The notes under the pieces were generated by a model that did not search any database, was not told the origin of the DNA, and saw only the letters and a program-made list of their open reading frames with translations. This document shows positions 35,046-45,283 of a stretch of DNA of 64,000 bases, piece after piece. Each line of letters starts with the position of its first letter. Within the stretch, counting starts at the first letter, position 1. Both the position numbers and the translations under genes were made by a program. The stretch comes from Melieria omissa (lineage: Eukaryota; Arthropoda; Insecta; Diptera; Ulidiidae), in contig OZ020267.1 in assembly GCA_963971225.1 (NCBI GenBank), forward strand, positions 93,671,648 to 93,735,647, in the 5' to 3' direction.

Positions 35046-36928
35046 ACAGCACATCGTCTTCCTCCTCTTCGGACAAACGAGTGAGCGAGAATGAACGAGT
35101 GAGCACAGACGCGGCATTCGTGTTTCTATGATTTGCGCTCAGAGCATTGTGCTGTCGTTACAAGTGTTTCCTCTTGTTGTCTACCCCCCGCATCCTGAGG
35201 ACGGGTGGCGATATCAGCACCCGCATTCAAATTTTTGCTTGTACGTGATGCACACTCTTTATGTTCCATACTTTTTGGTAATACTTAACCAATATGTTAA
35301 GGAGACAAGTTAGGTCAGTCTAACATGTCGACATTTTCCGTTGCAAGGTTACATTAGGTTATGGTGGCTGCCTCTGTAAGAGACACACTCGGAGGCCTAT
35401 TCTGAGGCCCATTGTGATACCACATATTTCACCGGTTTTTTTAATGTGTATGCAACAGTGGGTTTTCCACACATTTCAAGCGGATTGGGAAAGGGGTCGT
35501 GGGGACCTACAGTTTCACGCCGAACCCGAACGGCGATTGGCAGTGTTTTCCTTCACCCTTGGAGGTTTTGTTATCTTGCAACTTTTGGCACCTTTGAACC
35601 TCCTGTTTGGGCTACGTCAAAATGTGCCGTTCTAAGACTTTGGAGTAAATTCTTTTTGCAGTCTTTTGCATCTGACAGTGCGCCCGCTTTGGATGGTACT
35701 CGTAAATGCAGAGAAATTAGATTCAGATGAATTGAAGAATTGCTTTTCATTCTGTAAGAGTACTTGCCGTAGCGCTACGAGCAATTTTGCGAGAAATTAC
35801 ATAGTAACTTTTCTTCTTTGAAGTCAAGTAGTGGTGCCCTCTCCAATTCGCAGCCCCTTGTCTTTACTGTTTACAAGTTTTCGAGAACTTGCTTAACGCT
35901 TTTAATTTCGTTTTGTCCTGCCTTCTACAACGTGTTGCGTTATTGAAAGGGGTAGAGGTAGGTAGGGAGAGAAGGTAAATAAATTTTTGGAACTTGAAAA
36001 TTTAAATTTACTTCTGACGTTGAGAAATTGAAAATTAGTTTATTACTTACATATTTATAATTCTTAAAATCGGCCAAATAATCGCTGCATGTTCTCCTTC
36101 AACTATGATTTTTCATGTTCAAGTTTTCCCATTTGTTGCGTGTTGTGGCGATTTTGATGACGTTGAATTATTGTTGTAGAGAAATAAAGAAAACATAAAC
36201 AATAAAAAATGCATGCAATATGAACAGCAGAGCAGCCATGGAAAATGGCGTAAACGACAAAATAAGCAAATGAAACGAAAAGCGCAAAAGGTGAAAGCAG
36301 AGCATGTAGTGGAAATGAAGTTATCGTTATTTTAGTTGCAAAGCGTTGAATAACTCTAATCATAGCAATAACGACAGCGACAAAACTTAGTAGCAATTGA
36401 GTTGGGTGGCTCCTTACACACGTCCACATACCGGTTGCGCTGCCATCGTGCTTCGGCTTGCGCTCCGAAAAGCGGTGCTGGCAGTCGTGGGCATATACAA
36501 TGAGAAATAATGAAAAAGCCCAAATGCTGGTCTCATGCTTTTCGTGCTATTAAATCAATTATTGCCATTCCGGGTTTTGTTTGGCGCTGCTGACGGGTTT
36601 TTTTAGTTATTGTTTGTGTGTGAGCGCCATTTTCATTGTGTTCGATTGTGCCATTATTATTTCGTTGTCTTCTTATTTCCCTGTTATATTTTGTCACCTA
36701 CTTACTCATACGCAGTGGTGTGCCGCGTGTGCCGCGTGTCATGTGTGTCATATCGGTCAGTCGTTTGCCGCACGCGAGACATGCGTGCGCAAGGAAAATC
36801 GATTTCACAAACGCCGAGCACTGGCCGCGACCACGTTCCGTTCAAAGACCTGGTGAGGCCCCCAAAAACTGTGTGGAGAACTTAAAAATCGTATCTGATT
36901 TGATAAGCACAAACATGTTGAATGCATA
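35046..36928. other. Spacer containing one SINE fragment
   Basis: No supported gene. Frames at 36600-36950 overlap each other and have no family resemblance. The SINE body at 35400-35600 is listed separately. Confidence 0.4.
35400..35600 (-). repeat. SINE fragment (body only)
   Basis: Aligns with 37350-37535 over about 190 bases, including the core GGACCTACAGTTTCACGCCG and CCGAACGGCGATTGGCAG. The tRNA-like head is absent on the right side, so the copy is truncated. Confidence 0.65.
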
Positions 36929-37241
36929 CTTGGTAAAGTATGGTAAAGTAGTCTAATAAATGAGAGAACCCCTAATGTACCTCTATTTTGATTGACAAAT
37001 ACTGTAAAAAAAGTCATCAACAGAGTCTTCAAAATGTGTACGATGAAGACATAGTTGTATTGCATTTGAAATTTATCGATTAATTATTTTTCCTATGATT
37101 TGGTTTGAATGAAAATGCGACTGTGTTTAAATAATTTTTGAACTGACAAATTTCAAACATCAAAATTGACGTAATTTTAAAAAACTTTTGCTCGCTCAGA
37201 GAGAAGGACTTTTTATTAGACTACTTTATTATTATGCTATG
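36929..37241. mobile_element. CATAG-terminus MITE, copy 1
   Basis: The left end is degenerate (GTATGGTAAAGTAGTCTAA). The right end TTAGACTACTTTATTATTAT followed by GCTATG is well kept. The interior matches the copy at 61897-62144 (ACAGAGTYTTSAAAAT, CTCTATTTTG). A SINE sits exactly at the right terminus. Confidence 0.6.
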
Positions 37242-37693
37242 GATGGATGGATGTGAGGGTGGGCAGGAAGGCTACAAGCCTTCCATAGCACTCAGTCCAT
37301 TTCAGACCATTGTACTATACCCATGGGGGATAGGGAAGGAAAATGAGAGTAATATCTCATATTTCACCCGTTTTTGAAATGCGTATGCAACACTGTCTTT
37401 CCAACATATGTTACAGAACACAATCTAAGCGGATGGGGAAAGGGAGGGGGAGGGGACCTACAGGTTAACGCCGAATCCGAACGGCGATTGGCAGTTTTTC
37501 GTTCACACTTGGAGGTTTTGCCATTGCCTGCCAAGAGTGCACTTGTGCGATCCTTGTAATTCTCATTCCCTTCATGTGGATAGCGATAGACGAGTTGTTC
37601 ACCAGCCCGAGCCAGGAATCGAATCTGGAGCCTTTGGTATGAGAAGCCAGCTCGCTACCCGCTGGACTATCAAGGCCGACTAATTATGCTATG
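37231..37693 (-). mobile_element. tRNA-derived SINE with 11-bp TSD
   Basis: Minus-strand SINE of about 441 bp (37242-37682) flanked by identical ATTATGCTATG (37231-37241, 37683-37693). The head (right side, read on -) is GGCCTTGATAGTCCAGCGGG with B box GATTCGATTCC, so a tRNA-like pol III promoter. The body holds the core at 37454-37494 shared with other SINEs here. The tail is (CATC)n at 37242-37252. It inserted into the end of the CATAG MITE, dating it as younger. Confidence 0.85.
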
Positions 37694-38647
37694 CTCTGCT
37701 TAAAGCGACTTTAAGCTCTCTCCAAACCTATTAAAACCAACACTGCCATAACGCCGACGCGAACACATCCGGCGGTAGTAATTTAAAAAAGAAAATGCCC
37801 ATATTTTATCCAATAAAAATTGTAAAAACGGGGAAATAAATAAAATTGAAAGTTGCCCACACAAATCGAAAAAAAAATGTGTGCCAAATGCGGCCGAAGT
37901 ACTTTTGCCTGGCAGCGGCGAGCAGACGGATGTGTAGTAGTGTGGGAGTGGGAGCGTAATGTGTGCGGATGTTCGACAGACCAGAATCGAAGGTCGTCAT
38001 TGCTGAAATGAAGGACAAATTACTATAAAATAGCTTAAAACGGCAAGCAGAGAGCATCGTCCTCCGAAAGGAGGACAACAGTGCCTTCATTCCCGATCGG
38101 CTAAAACACAAATACTCGAACATGTATGTATGTATATGTATATGGTTGCGTATGAGTGAGCGGTTGCGGCAAAATGTCAGCTGCTTTTCGTAATATATTT
38201 TAGGTTGTCTGTGGTGTTGTACTTTAATTTTTCTTTTAGGCTCCCAAATATATACAAAAAGATGTGGCAACTAGACCCATAACAACATGAAAAATTATTG
38301 AAAATGGCTCGATGTTAGGCACAAAATCAGATACTCAAACAACAGCACAATAAAATTGGCTAGAAAAATTTGGATAAAGCAAAAGCAAATAATATTATTA
38401 TTATATAATATTATGCGTTTCCCTCGAGTCTGTGGGCAGGCTGACGAGAGACACAAAGATTTGTGTGCATGCAAAGCAACAGCAACACTGACTGCCAATA
38501 AGCCAACCACGAAATGTAAATAAAAAGCATTAATAATAACAATTGACGAACACATTGACGACAGGGTCGTTTGAGATTTCATGCGGGTATCATTATGGCT
38601 CGAATACATTCAAGACAGCAGCGACACGGCCACACAACTTCAAGTCA
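37694..38647. other. Gene-free spacer
   Basis: No supported gene; a 154-codon minus frame here has no domain, biased composition or repeat support. Short TATG microsatellite at about 38122-38142. Confidence 0.4.
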
Positions 38648-40037
38648 AATTGTTGGTCCAGTTAAATTTTGGTTTTCGAAAAATTTTAAAATACGTGTCG
38701 AATTATTTTTGGTTTAGAGTATTTTCAGAAAGTTCGAAATCAATATGTCTATTAAATCAGTTTTCTTCATACAACACTTTAACACATGTTTTGCTCCTTT
38801 ACTCCCCGAATTTCAAAAAATCCCGTCTTAGCGGAGGTTCAGTCTTCAAGATGTATCTACAGTTCAAATTTCATGTTTTTTAGCTTCAGCGGTTTGGGCT
38901 GGGCGATAAAACATCAACCAATCAGTCAGTCAGGACAAACAATTTATGTATCTAAAAATTAAAGCGGTACCACGCCCCCTTGCCCAATGCTCACACCTTT
39001 TTCCGGTCGAAATGTGCTACTAAGTGGAAAGTTCGTACAAAGTTTCATTGATGTATATATAAGTGTACTTCGTAACTGTTAGGTCCTAAAAAATGTGCCA
39101 CGCCCCTTGTCCAACGCCAATCAAATCTCACCAGTTGAATGACATATTTATGAAACAACGGTACACCAAATTTCAATGCTGTGCAAGTCGCAATTCCGCA
39201 GCTGTCCCATATAAATGAATTGAGTTGTATGGGCGGTGCCACGCCCCCTTGTTAATTACCTGCCCCATTCCATCTGCCGAAAGATATGGTTAAATGGTAG
39301 GTTCATACCAATTTTCATTGATGTACGACTTACAGTTCTGTTGAAATATTGGGTCATAAAAAATGTGCCGCGCCCCTTATCCAACGCCCATAAAATTTTA
39401 ACAATAGAATGATACATCTATGAGGCGACGGTACACTGAATTTCAATGCTGTGCGACTTACAATGCCGCAGCTATTCCATATAAAAGAAATGAATTGTAA
39501 GGGCGGTGCCACGCCCCCTTGTTAAATACCCGCCCCATTCCCTCTGCCGAAAGATATGATTAAATGGTAGGTGCATACCAAGTTTCATTGATGTACGACT
39601 TACAGTTCTGCTGCATTAAAAATGTGCCACGCCCCTTGTTCAACGCCCATACAATTTTAACAGTAGAATAGCACTTCTATGGTCATACCAAATTTCAATG
39701 ATGTGTGACTTACAATTCCGAAGCTATTCCATTTAAAAGATTTGAGTTGTATGGGCGGTGCCACACCCCCTTGTTCAATACCCACTCTATTCCCTCGGTC
39801 GAAGGACATGATTAAATAGTAAGTTTGTACCAAATTTAATTGATGTGTGACTTATGGTTCCAAAGTTATTGTCTAAAAATGTATTCTTGTGGTGCCACGC
39901 CCCGTTTTCCCGACTTATCTTTTTTCCTAAACCTTCAAGTAACAATTTCAAACAAACTCGCCGAAGGAAGTACTCAAGTTGGTCCAGTCGTTTTCAAGTT
40001 TTAAGCAGCTGAACGGACCACGATTCATTTTTATATA
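38648..40037. repeat. Interspersed element with CCACGCCCCC units, copy B
   Basis: Same family and orientation as 29707-31126 but lacking its first ~350 bases. Three internal units of 250-270 bp start at about 39161, 39431 and 39681, each with GGCGGTGCCACRCCCCCTTG and TTTCATTGATGTACGACTTA. It ends CGATTCATTTTTATATA, where a Tc1-like element has inserted. Confidence 0.75.
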
Positions 40038-40289
40038 CACTCTGTTGCAAAATTATACGAGTACTCCCAAATCGTCAATAAGTCGAGACCCAAGATATAT
40101 TTAAAAAAAAGTTCTTCTATGAATATTTAAAGTGATCAAGGGAATATATTTTTGCGAACTAAAAGTAAATTAGTTGTAATAAGTACTTTCAGAAAAGAAA
40201 AAATACTGAAATGACTTGTTGCAAAATTATACAAACACTACAATGTTTAATCTAAAAGGAAAGAAAAATTAAGAAAGTAAGTGGTTTTT

Positions 40290-41790
40290 CATCTTAGTAA
40301 TTTATTTGGCACTCTTTTGCTTTAATTACTTCAAAAATTCCTTTTGCATACTTTAAATTAAAGTTTGTAATAAATGTTGGTCCAACTTGGACTAGGCTTA
40401 TAAATTTTACATATTGTTACGAATGCTAGTTCTAGTGGGCTAGTACGTATCTCTGGATTGCGTAATTTGAAATAAACAAAACACACTTAATTTCTCAAAC
40501 GCAGTGAATGAAAACCAACAATCACTTTATTTCACAAATTTCACACTTTACTGTCTTTACACTTAATTATTTGCTCAATTACTCCGTGTGGCACCTTCAC
40601 TTGTCTAAACCAAGACTGACCCGCTGCGCCGTACCCGGCTGCCTTTTATACCTGTCCGGTTATCGCGCAGATCGTTCTCGCACATTCCAGAGTGGACTAA
40701 AGGTTTCCATGATGATCGCGAGCCATCATTGCCAGGTTAGACTAAAAGTTGCCATCATTGCCAGGTTGGACTAAAAGTTTCCATCATTGCCAGGTTGGAC
40801 TAAAAGTTTCCATCATTGCCAGGTTGAATTATAGCACGGCGCGTAGCGACAGGGTTGCTTTGCACAGCGACAGACTGTCTTATCGTTACAATATGTAACT
40901 CGTCAGTTCTATTGAATTGCCGATTTTCGGCATAAATCCGGCGAACCAATATACCCCAAATATTTTCCATGGGGTTAAGGTCCGGCGAACATGCTAACCA
41001 CTCCAGAACACGTACGGATTTCGCCCTCAACCATGCCATTGTTTTCTTGCTAGTGCTTTCCTGCGGCTATGGCTGCGTTATCCTGTTGGAAACAACAGTT
41101 CTTATCTCTGTTTGCGTTGAGGAAAAGTCGGAACTTTTAATCCGGCAGGAACAAAACTGAAGCTCCAAAGTTTGCTCTGGTTTAAACGCACCCCAAACCA
41201 TAAGGCTGCCACCTCCAAAATATATGTGCGAAAAAAATGTTCGTTCTTTTCTAATGTCATGCTAATATCAATTAAAACCATCTGGACCATCAAGATTAAA
41301 TTTCTTTTCATTCGAAAAGATTATCTGCATAGCAAAATTAAACGATAATTTGGGAACCAAACAATTTTTGAAGTTATTTACCGAAGTCCAGTCAGTTCAA
41401 TGTTGTTTTCAGCAAACTGCATGCGAATGTCCTTATAACGCTTCAATAATCGTGGCGCGGACATAATTTTTAAGCGTTTGATTCAATCAGCGCGTTTTAA
41501 TGTCCTCCATACCGTTTATCGACATACTGGGGTTGAGGAAAGCGTAGCTAGAAAGCGACAGTTTTTTGATGTGTTGCTGGCTGTCCTAATTATTTTTCGT
41601 TCATCCCGTTCACTTAACTTTTTTTCCTTCCTTGTCTTTTTTTGCAGCCATACCCATCAGGATTTTTTAAAAAAGTGGATACAAAGCAAGCACTTCTTTC
41701 AATATCGCGGGCTATTTGCCTTATGGATGTTCCCGCACTTTTCATGCCTTCGATCCGTCCTTTTTCAAAATCCGTCAGTCATTTTCCTTT
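40290..41790 (-). pseudogene. Broken Tc1-type transposase
   Basis: Read on the minus strand. N-terminus LTDFEKGRIEGMKSAGTSIR with the helix-turn-helix start (near 41780-41700). The middle GGGSLMVWGAF, before the second catalytic Asp region, is near 41215-41180. [12 protein letters not shown], leading to the third catalytic acidic position, is near 40990-40950. C-terminal YAKGIFEVIKAKECQINY lies beyond the LTR insertion at about 40350-40300. Frameshifts, stops and the 476-bp solo LTR interrupt it. Confidence 0.8.
40411..40894 (-). mobile_element. Solo LTR (minus orientation) with ATAT TSD
   Basis: LTR 40415-40890, TG...CA ends (read on -: TGTAACGATAAGACAG ... ATTCGTAACA), flanked by ATAT on both sides. 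Carries four tandem ~29-bp units (CATCATTGCCAGGTTGGACT type) at about 40725-40830 and a TATA box in CTTTTATACCTG on the + strand. Same family as 57103-57550. A solo LTR is left after recombination between two LTRs of a retrovirus-like element. Confidence 0.85.
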
Positions 41791-42567
41791 TGGTATATTT
41801 TTAGTTTTGTTAAAAAAATCTTAAGTTGATGCTACACGTTTAACTTTTACACATTTTCGCGAAAAATTTACGTTTTTATGCATAAACAGAAACGTTCGTA
41901 TAATTTTGCAACACTAATTTTTTGACATTTTTCAATTAACGTTCAAAAAAGTACCGTTAAGTTACAGTTATTGCAATGACATTTAAACCAACCACTGTAC
42001 TTACTAGGGATCGCAATTTTTTGCCATTTTGCGATCCCGGGATTTTCGGGATTGAAAAGTCAAATCCCGGGATCCCGGGATTTAATCCCGGGATTCAAAT
42101 AACAAATTTTTTGAATAAAACAATTTTACCAAATTGCATAAATACTTGTTTATAATATATTTACCATAAAAATGGACACAGTTTAATCACATTTGGGGTA
42201 GTTTTAAGATTTTTTATCTTGAATTTAATCACATTGTAAGGCGGAAAGGGAGGCAGTCGGTGTTGAGTCGTCGAAGTGGTTGGTTGTGCGCGGCACATCA
42301 CCAAAATCCAGTTGTCATTTACAATCAGTTGTCAATTACATTCAAAATTGTCAGTTTAAATTTAAATCAAATAAATAAACATAGTCATCCTTGACAACAT
42401 TTTGTTTAACTTAAAAGTTTTTCATTTGACATTTAACTTCAGTTTGATAACATTTTGTTTTATCCAAAAATGACACTTAAACATAACTTATTGCTTTGCA
42501 TCAAATGTATCATAAAGTACATATATACGCATATTTGATAAAAAAAATAAAATAGTTAATTTGTTAG

Positions 42568-43118
42568 TATTGGGTGTACAAGTAGAAAACCGCCGTTTTT
42601 TTTCATAATTTGAGGCTTTATTGCGTATAGCAAGGGAAATGGATTGCTGAGTCACACCCAAAGAATCCGCGAGTTCTTGTTGCGTCTGACAAGAATCTTC
42701 ATCCAACAGAGTCTCCAAAGCTGCATCTTCAAACTTTTTCACGGGACCCGGCCGATCCTTGTCTTTCACGTCATAATCACCATTTTTGAATTTCACGAAC
42801 CATTCTCGACACGTTCTTTCACTGATACACGACTCACTATAAGTTGCTACAATCATTCGACGCGCTTCAGCTGCAGATTTTTTCGAATGAAACGCGAAAA
42901 GCAAAATCTCCCGCAAATGACGGTTATTCGGTTCAAATTTCGACATCTTCACGCACCAACAAAAAATGGACAATAAGAATAAACAAGCGAGATGATGTGG
43001 AGTTGTTAACCGATATCTTAGCTTGCCATGCGATGTTTCTGATCGGAATTCTCTCACCGATTTCCAAAGGTGGCACCACCCAGTGGAAAACGACGGTTTT
43101 CTACTTGTACACCTGATA
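42568..43118 (-). mobile_element. Internally deleted mariner element
   Basis: 547 bp (42570-43116) between TA dinucleotides; TIR GGGTGTACAAGTAGAAAACC with inverse at the right end. Contains only the transposase N-terminal half. Nested inside the hAT element. Confidence 0.85.
42600..42946 (-). pseudogene. Mariner transposase N-terminal domain, truncated
   Basis: From ATG 42946: MSKFEPNNRHLREILLFAFH, then SAAEARRMIVATYSESCISE and CREWFVKFKNGDYDVKDKDR, then PGPVKKFEDAALETLLDEDS, then a second helix-turn-helix QQELADSLGVTQQSISLAIR. This is the paired DNA-binding half of a mariner transposase (about 110 residues), uninterrupted. The DDD catalytic half is deleted and the frame runs into the TIR. 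It could bind mariner ends but not catalyse transposition. Confidence 0.85.
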
Positions 43119-43616
43119 CTTTTAGTTTTACTTCGATTATTTCGATAAAAAAGTTAAGCGTTGTGATTAACTAAAAACTGAGATCTTAAAAATACTAAGG
43201 CATTAAATGTTTTGCCCTCTAATCTAGAGCGAAATTTATTGCAAATAAACCCTGCTGAGAGAAAACATCTTTCAGATTCAACACTTGCTGGTTGAATGCT
43301 TAGTAAATAATTATAAGCCTTTTGCAAACGACGCCCTCTATCCCCTCCCTCCTCCTTCAGATAAGGAATTGGGTTTTTGTGCTTTTAAATTTAGTTCATT
43401 TGAACTTTGAAGCATCTTTTGCAATCCCGAAAATCCCGGGATTAAAAGATTTGAATCCCGGGATTTTCGGGACTGGAAAAAGTCCGGGATCCCGGGATTG
43501 CGATGCTTAGTACTTACCCATACAAGTATTTCATGAAACAAAATTTCTCCAAAATTTTCAAAATAATCGTTTAAATTAAAAAATAAAATGCTCGTATAAT
43601 TTTGCAACAGAGTGTA

Positions 43617-45283
43617 TATAAAGATAAAAAGAGTTAAATTGTTGGCGTTCATGAATTTCGGCGTATTTTTATAAAAAAGATACTAACATTTGATTTGACG
43701 TCATGGATACGAGTTCAAGAGAGTGAATAATTCTCTAGATTTTACTTACTTAGAAGACAAACAAACATTTTCGAATTAATATTGTTTTTAAAACATATTT
43801 AGAGTTGGGTTTTTAAAAACTATCGACCAGTAAGTCGGCCATATTTAAGTGGATTGTGTTATTTTTAGCTGCTACGAATGCGAATACGAAACAATAGCCT
43901 TTAATTTTATCAAAATTAAATAAAATGGTTTTCTTTGTTGCATTTTCTTATAGTCTGCTGCTGCGGACGGTGCCATATATTTTGAATTATCAATGCGACT
44001 TGAGGTGAATGAAAAAATGTAAAAAAATATAAAATCGTGAAACTTTCACTGTAAACCAACAGTGTTTTATGTGAAGGCTATGTACGCCTTGGTTGCGTTG
44101 CTCTCTCTCTCTCTCTGTTGCCCGAAAATCTAAACAAACTCTTCCTCACCGTGGCTTTCGTGAGTGGTTGCGTGAAATCGTAAACAAATTACAAACACAT
44201 AAAAGAGAATGCCCAAATGTGTATCCGCGGTGTGTCGTATAGAAAACAAAAATTATAATACAAGGAAGTACAAAAACAAGAGTGCGGAACGAAAAGTGTA
44301 CTTATTTAACTTCGTGTACACAGCAACGAAAAACCGGAAAGCGCAAATGTCTGCTAAATGCCAGATCGCCGTCAAATGCCAGCAAGTCATCAGTGCAAAT
44401 GTCCCGCTAATAGTCGTCACACATGCGCCGCTAGCGTATTAATTGCCGAGCGGCGGGTGCACTTAGATCCGTTGCCGCTTTGCCGCCCTGTCCTGTCCAC
44501 ACTACAACTTTGTGGCTGGCTGAAAACCTGCGCAACTTGCCGGTTAATCGACGATGTGCCAGTTTATATAGTACCAGCGCGGCGAAAATGATGTGAGTAT
44601 TGATTTTTGCATTTTTTTCTAATATGAGGAAGCACTGCTACAAGAATTTGATAAGCAAGGAAAAGTATTGTAATTATGAAAAAGTATTGCAAAGTTTTAC
44701 ACGAGAGGATTTTTAAAATTGAAAGTCAAACAGTTGTACCCACGGTTTTTCTAGTAGGTGAAGTGAATGTGGGAAAAATTCAACTCTTGGCAATGTGTTT
44801 GTAGACACTCCAGTGTTTTAGAAACTTATTTCCAGAAGCGTCATCAACGTCCTCTCGCATCTCGCTTTGAGATGAGCCTCCTGTAAGTATATGTTAGCTA
44901 ACATAGGGTTTTAGGTGTACATACTCGTATGTAATTAACTTTGAAACTAACTTTGAAATGCATCTTTTTCTGTCTGGTTAGGTCTGTATTGGAGTAGGGG
45001 GCCTAATATGGGACACCCGCTTCGCTATACATTCTGGAAAAATGCAGGGGCACTTCACTTAATTTGTCCGTCGCAGAATGTACGCGTGCAATTCAATGTC
45101 ATCGTACGAACTATGGTATAGCATTTTAAACCTGCAGAGCTTCTCTGGTAGAAGGAGAATTTTTGACAATCTGAACCAATGAAACTAATCATAAGTTTAC
45201 TGGGCTTTGCAACACGATCTCTGAGAGACTTTAGCTTAAGCAGAAATATTTTTAAGAAACTTTTATATGATTTTTTTTTGCTA
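43617..45283. other. Mostly unique DNA with candidate leader exons
   Basis: 43617-44000 is AT-rich with nothing recognised. 44090-44117 is a (CT)n tract. 44200-44592 is GC-richer and is treated separately. 44890-45283 may contain the degraded start of the LINE described next. Confidence 0.4.
44200..44882 (+). other. Candidate untranslated leader exons of an off-window gene
   Basis: A GC-richer, Drosophila-leader-like stretch ends at donor ATGAT|GTGAGTATT (44592/44593). A good acceptor TTATTTCCAG (44835) opens a 47-base segment ending at donor CCTCCT|GTAAGTAT (44882/44883). Joining the two gives an ATG at 44588 followed by only 14 codons before TGA, so if real these are untranslated or upstream-ORF exons. 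The 5' boundary is not defined. Confidence 0.35.

Larger units (their letters stand above)
41997..43517. mobile_element. Non-autonomous hAT element with 8-bp TSD
   Basis: Element 42005-43509, ends TAGGGATCGCAAT and (inverse) TAAGCATCGCAAT, flanked by identical GTACTTAC (41997-42004, 43510-43517). Dense subterminal repeats of ATCCCGGGATT near both ends, as in hAT transposons where they bind transposase. Inserted into the Tc1-like element; itself hosts a mariner. Confidence 0.85.
40036..43616 (-). mobile_element. Tc1-like transposon with IR/DR ends, carrying nested insertions
   Basis: Outer TIR CACTCTGTTGCAAAATTATA (from 40038) and inverse ending 43614, flanked by TA. A second copy of TTGTTGCAAAATTATAC lies about 180 bases inside each end (40217; 41893-41911 before the hAT), i.e. 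inverted repeats with internal direct repeats, as in several Tc1 subfamilies. Removing the solo LTR and the hAT leaves about 1.59 kb, the usual Tc1 length. It sits in the TA-rich tail of copy B. Confidence 0.85.

Noticed and set aside
36581..36956. Three overlapping Cys-rich frames
   Set aside because: All three frames are open together over the same bases, with no domain; likely chance.
37806..38270. 154-codon minus-strand frame
   Set aside because: No signal, domain or splice context; low coding bias.
44209..44442. 77-codon frame beginning MPKCVSAVC, superficially like a THAP domain start
   Set aside because: The C-x2-H half and AVPTIF-type end of a THAP domain are missing.
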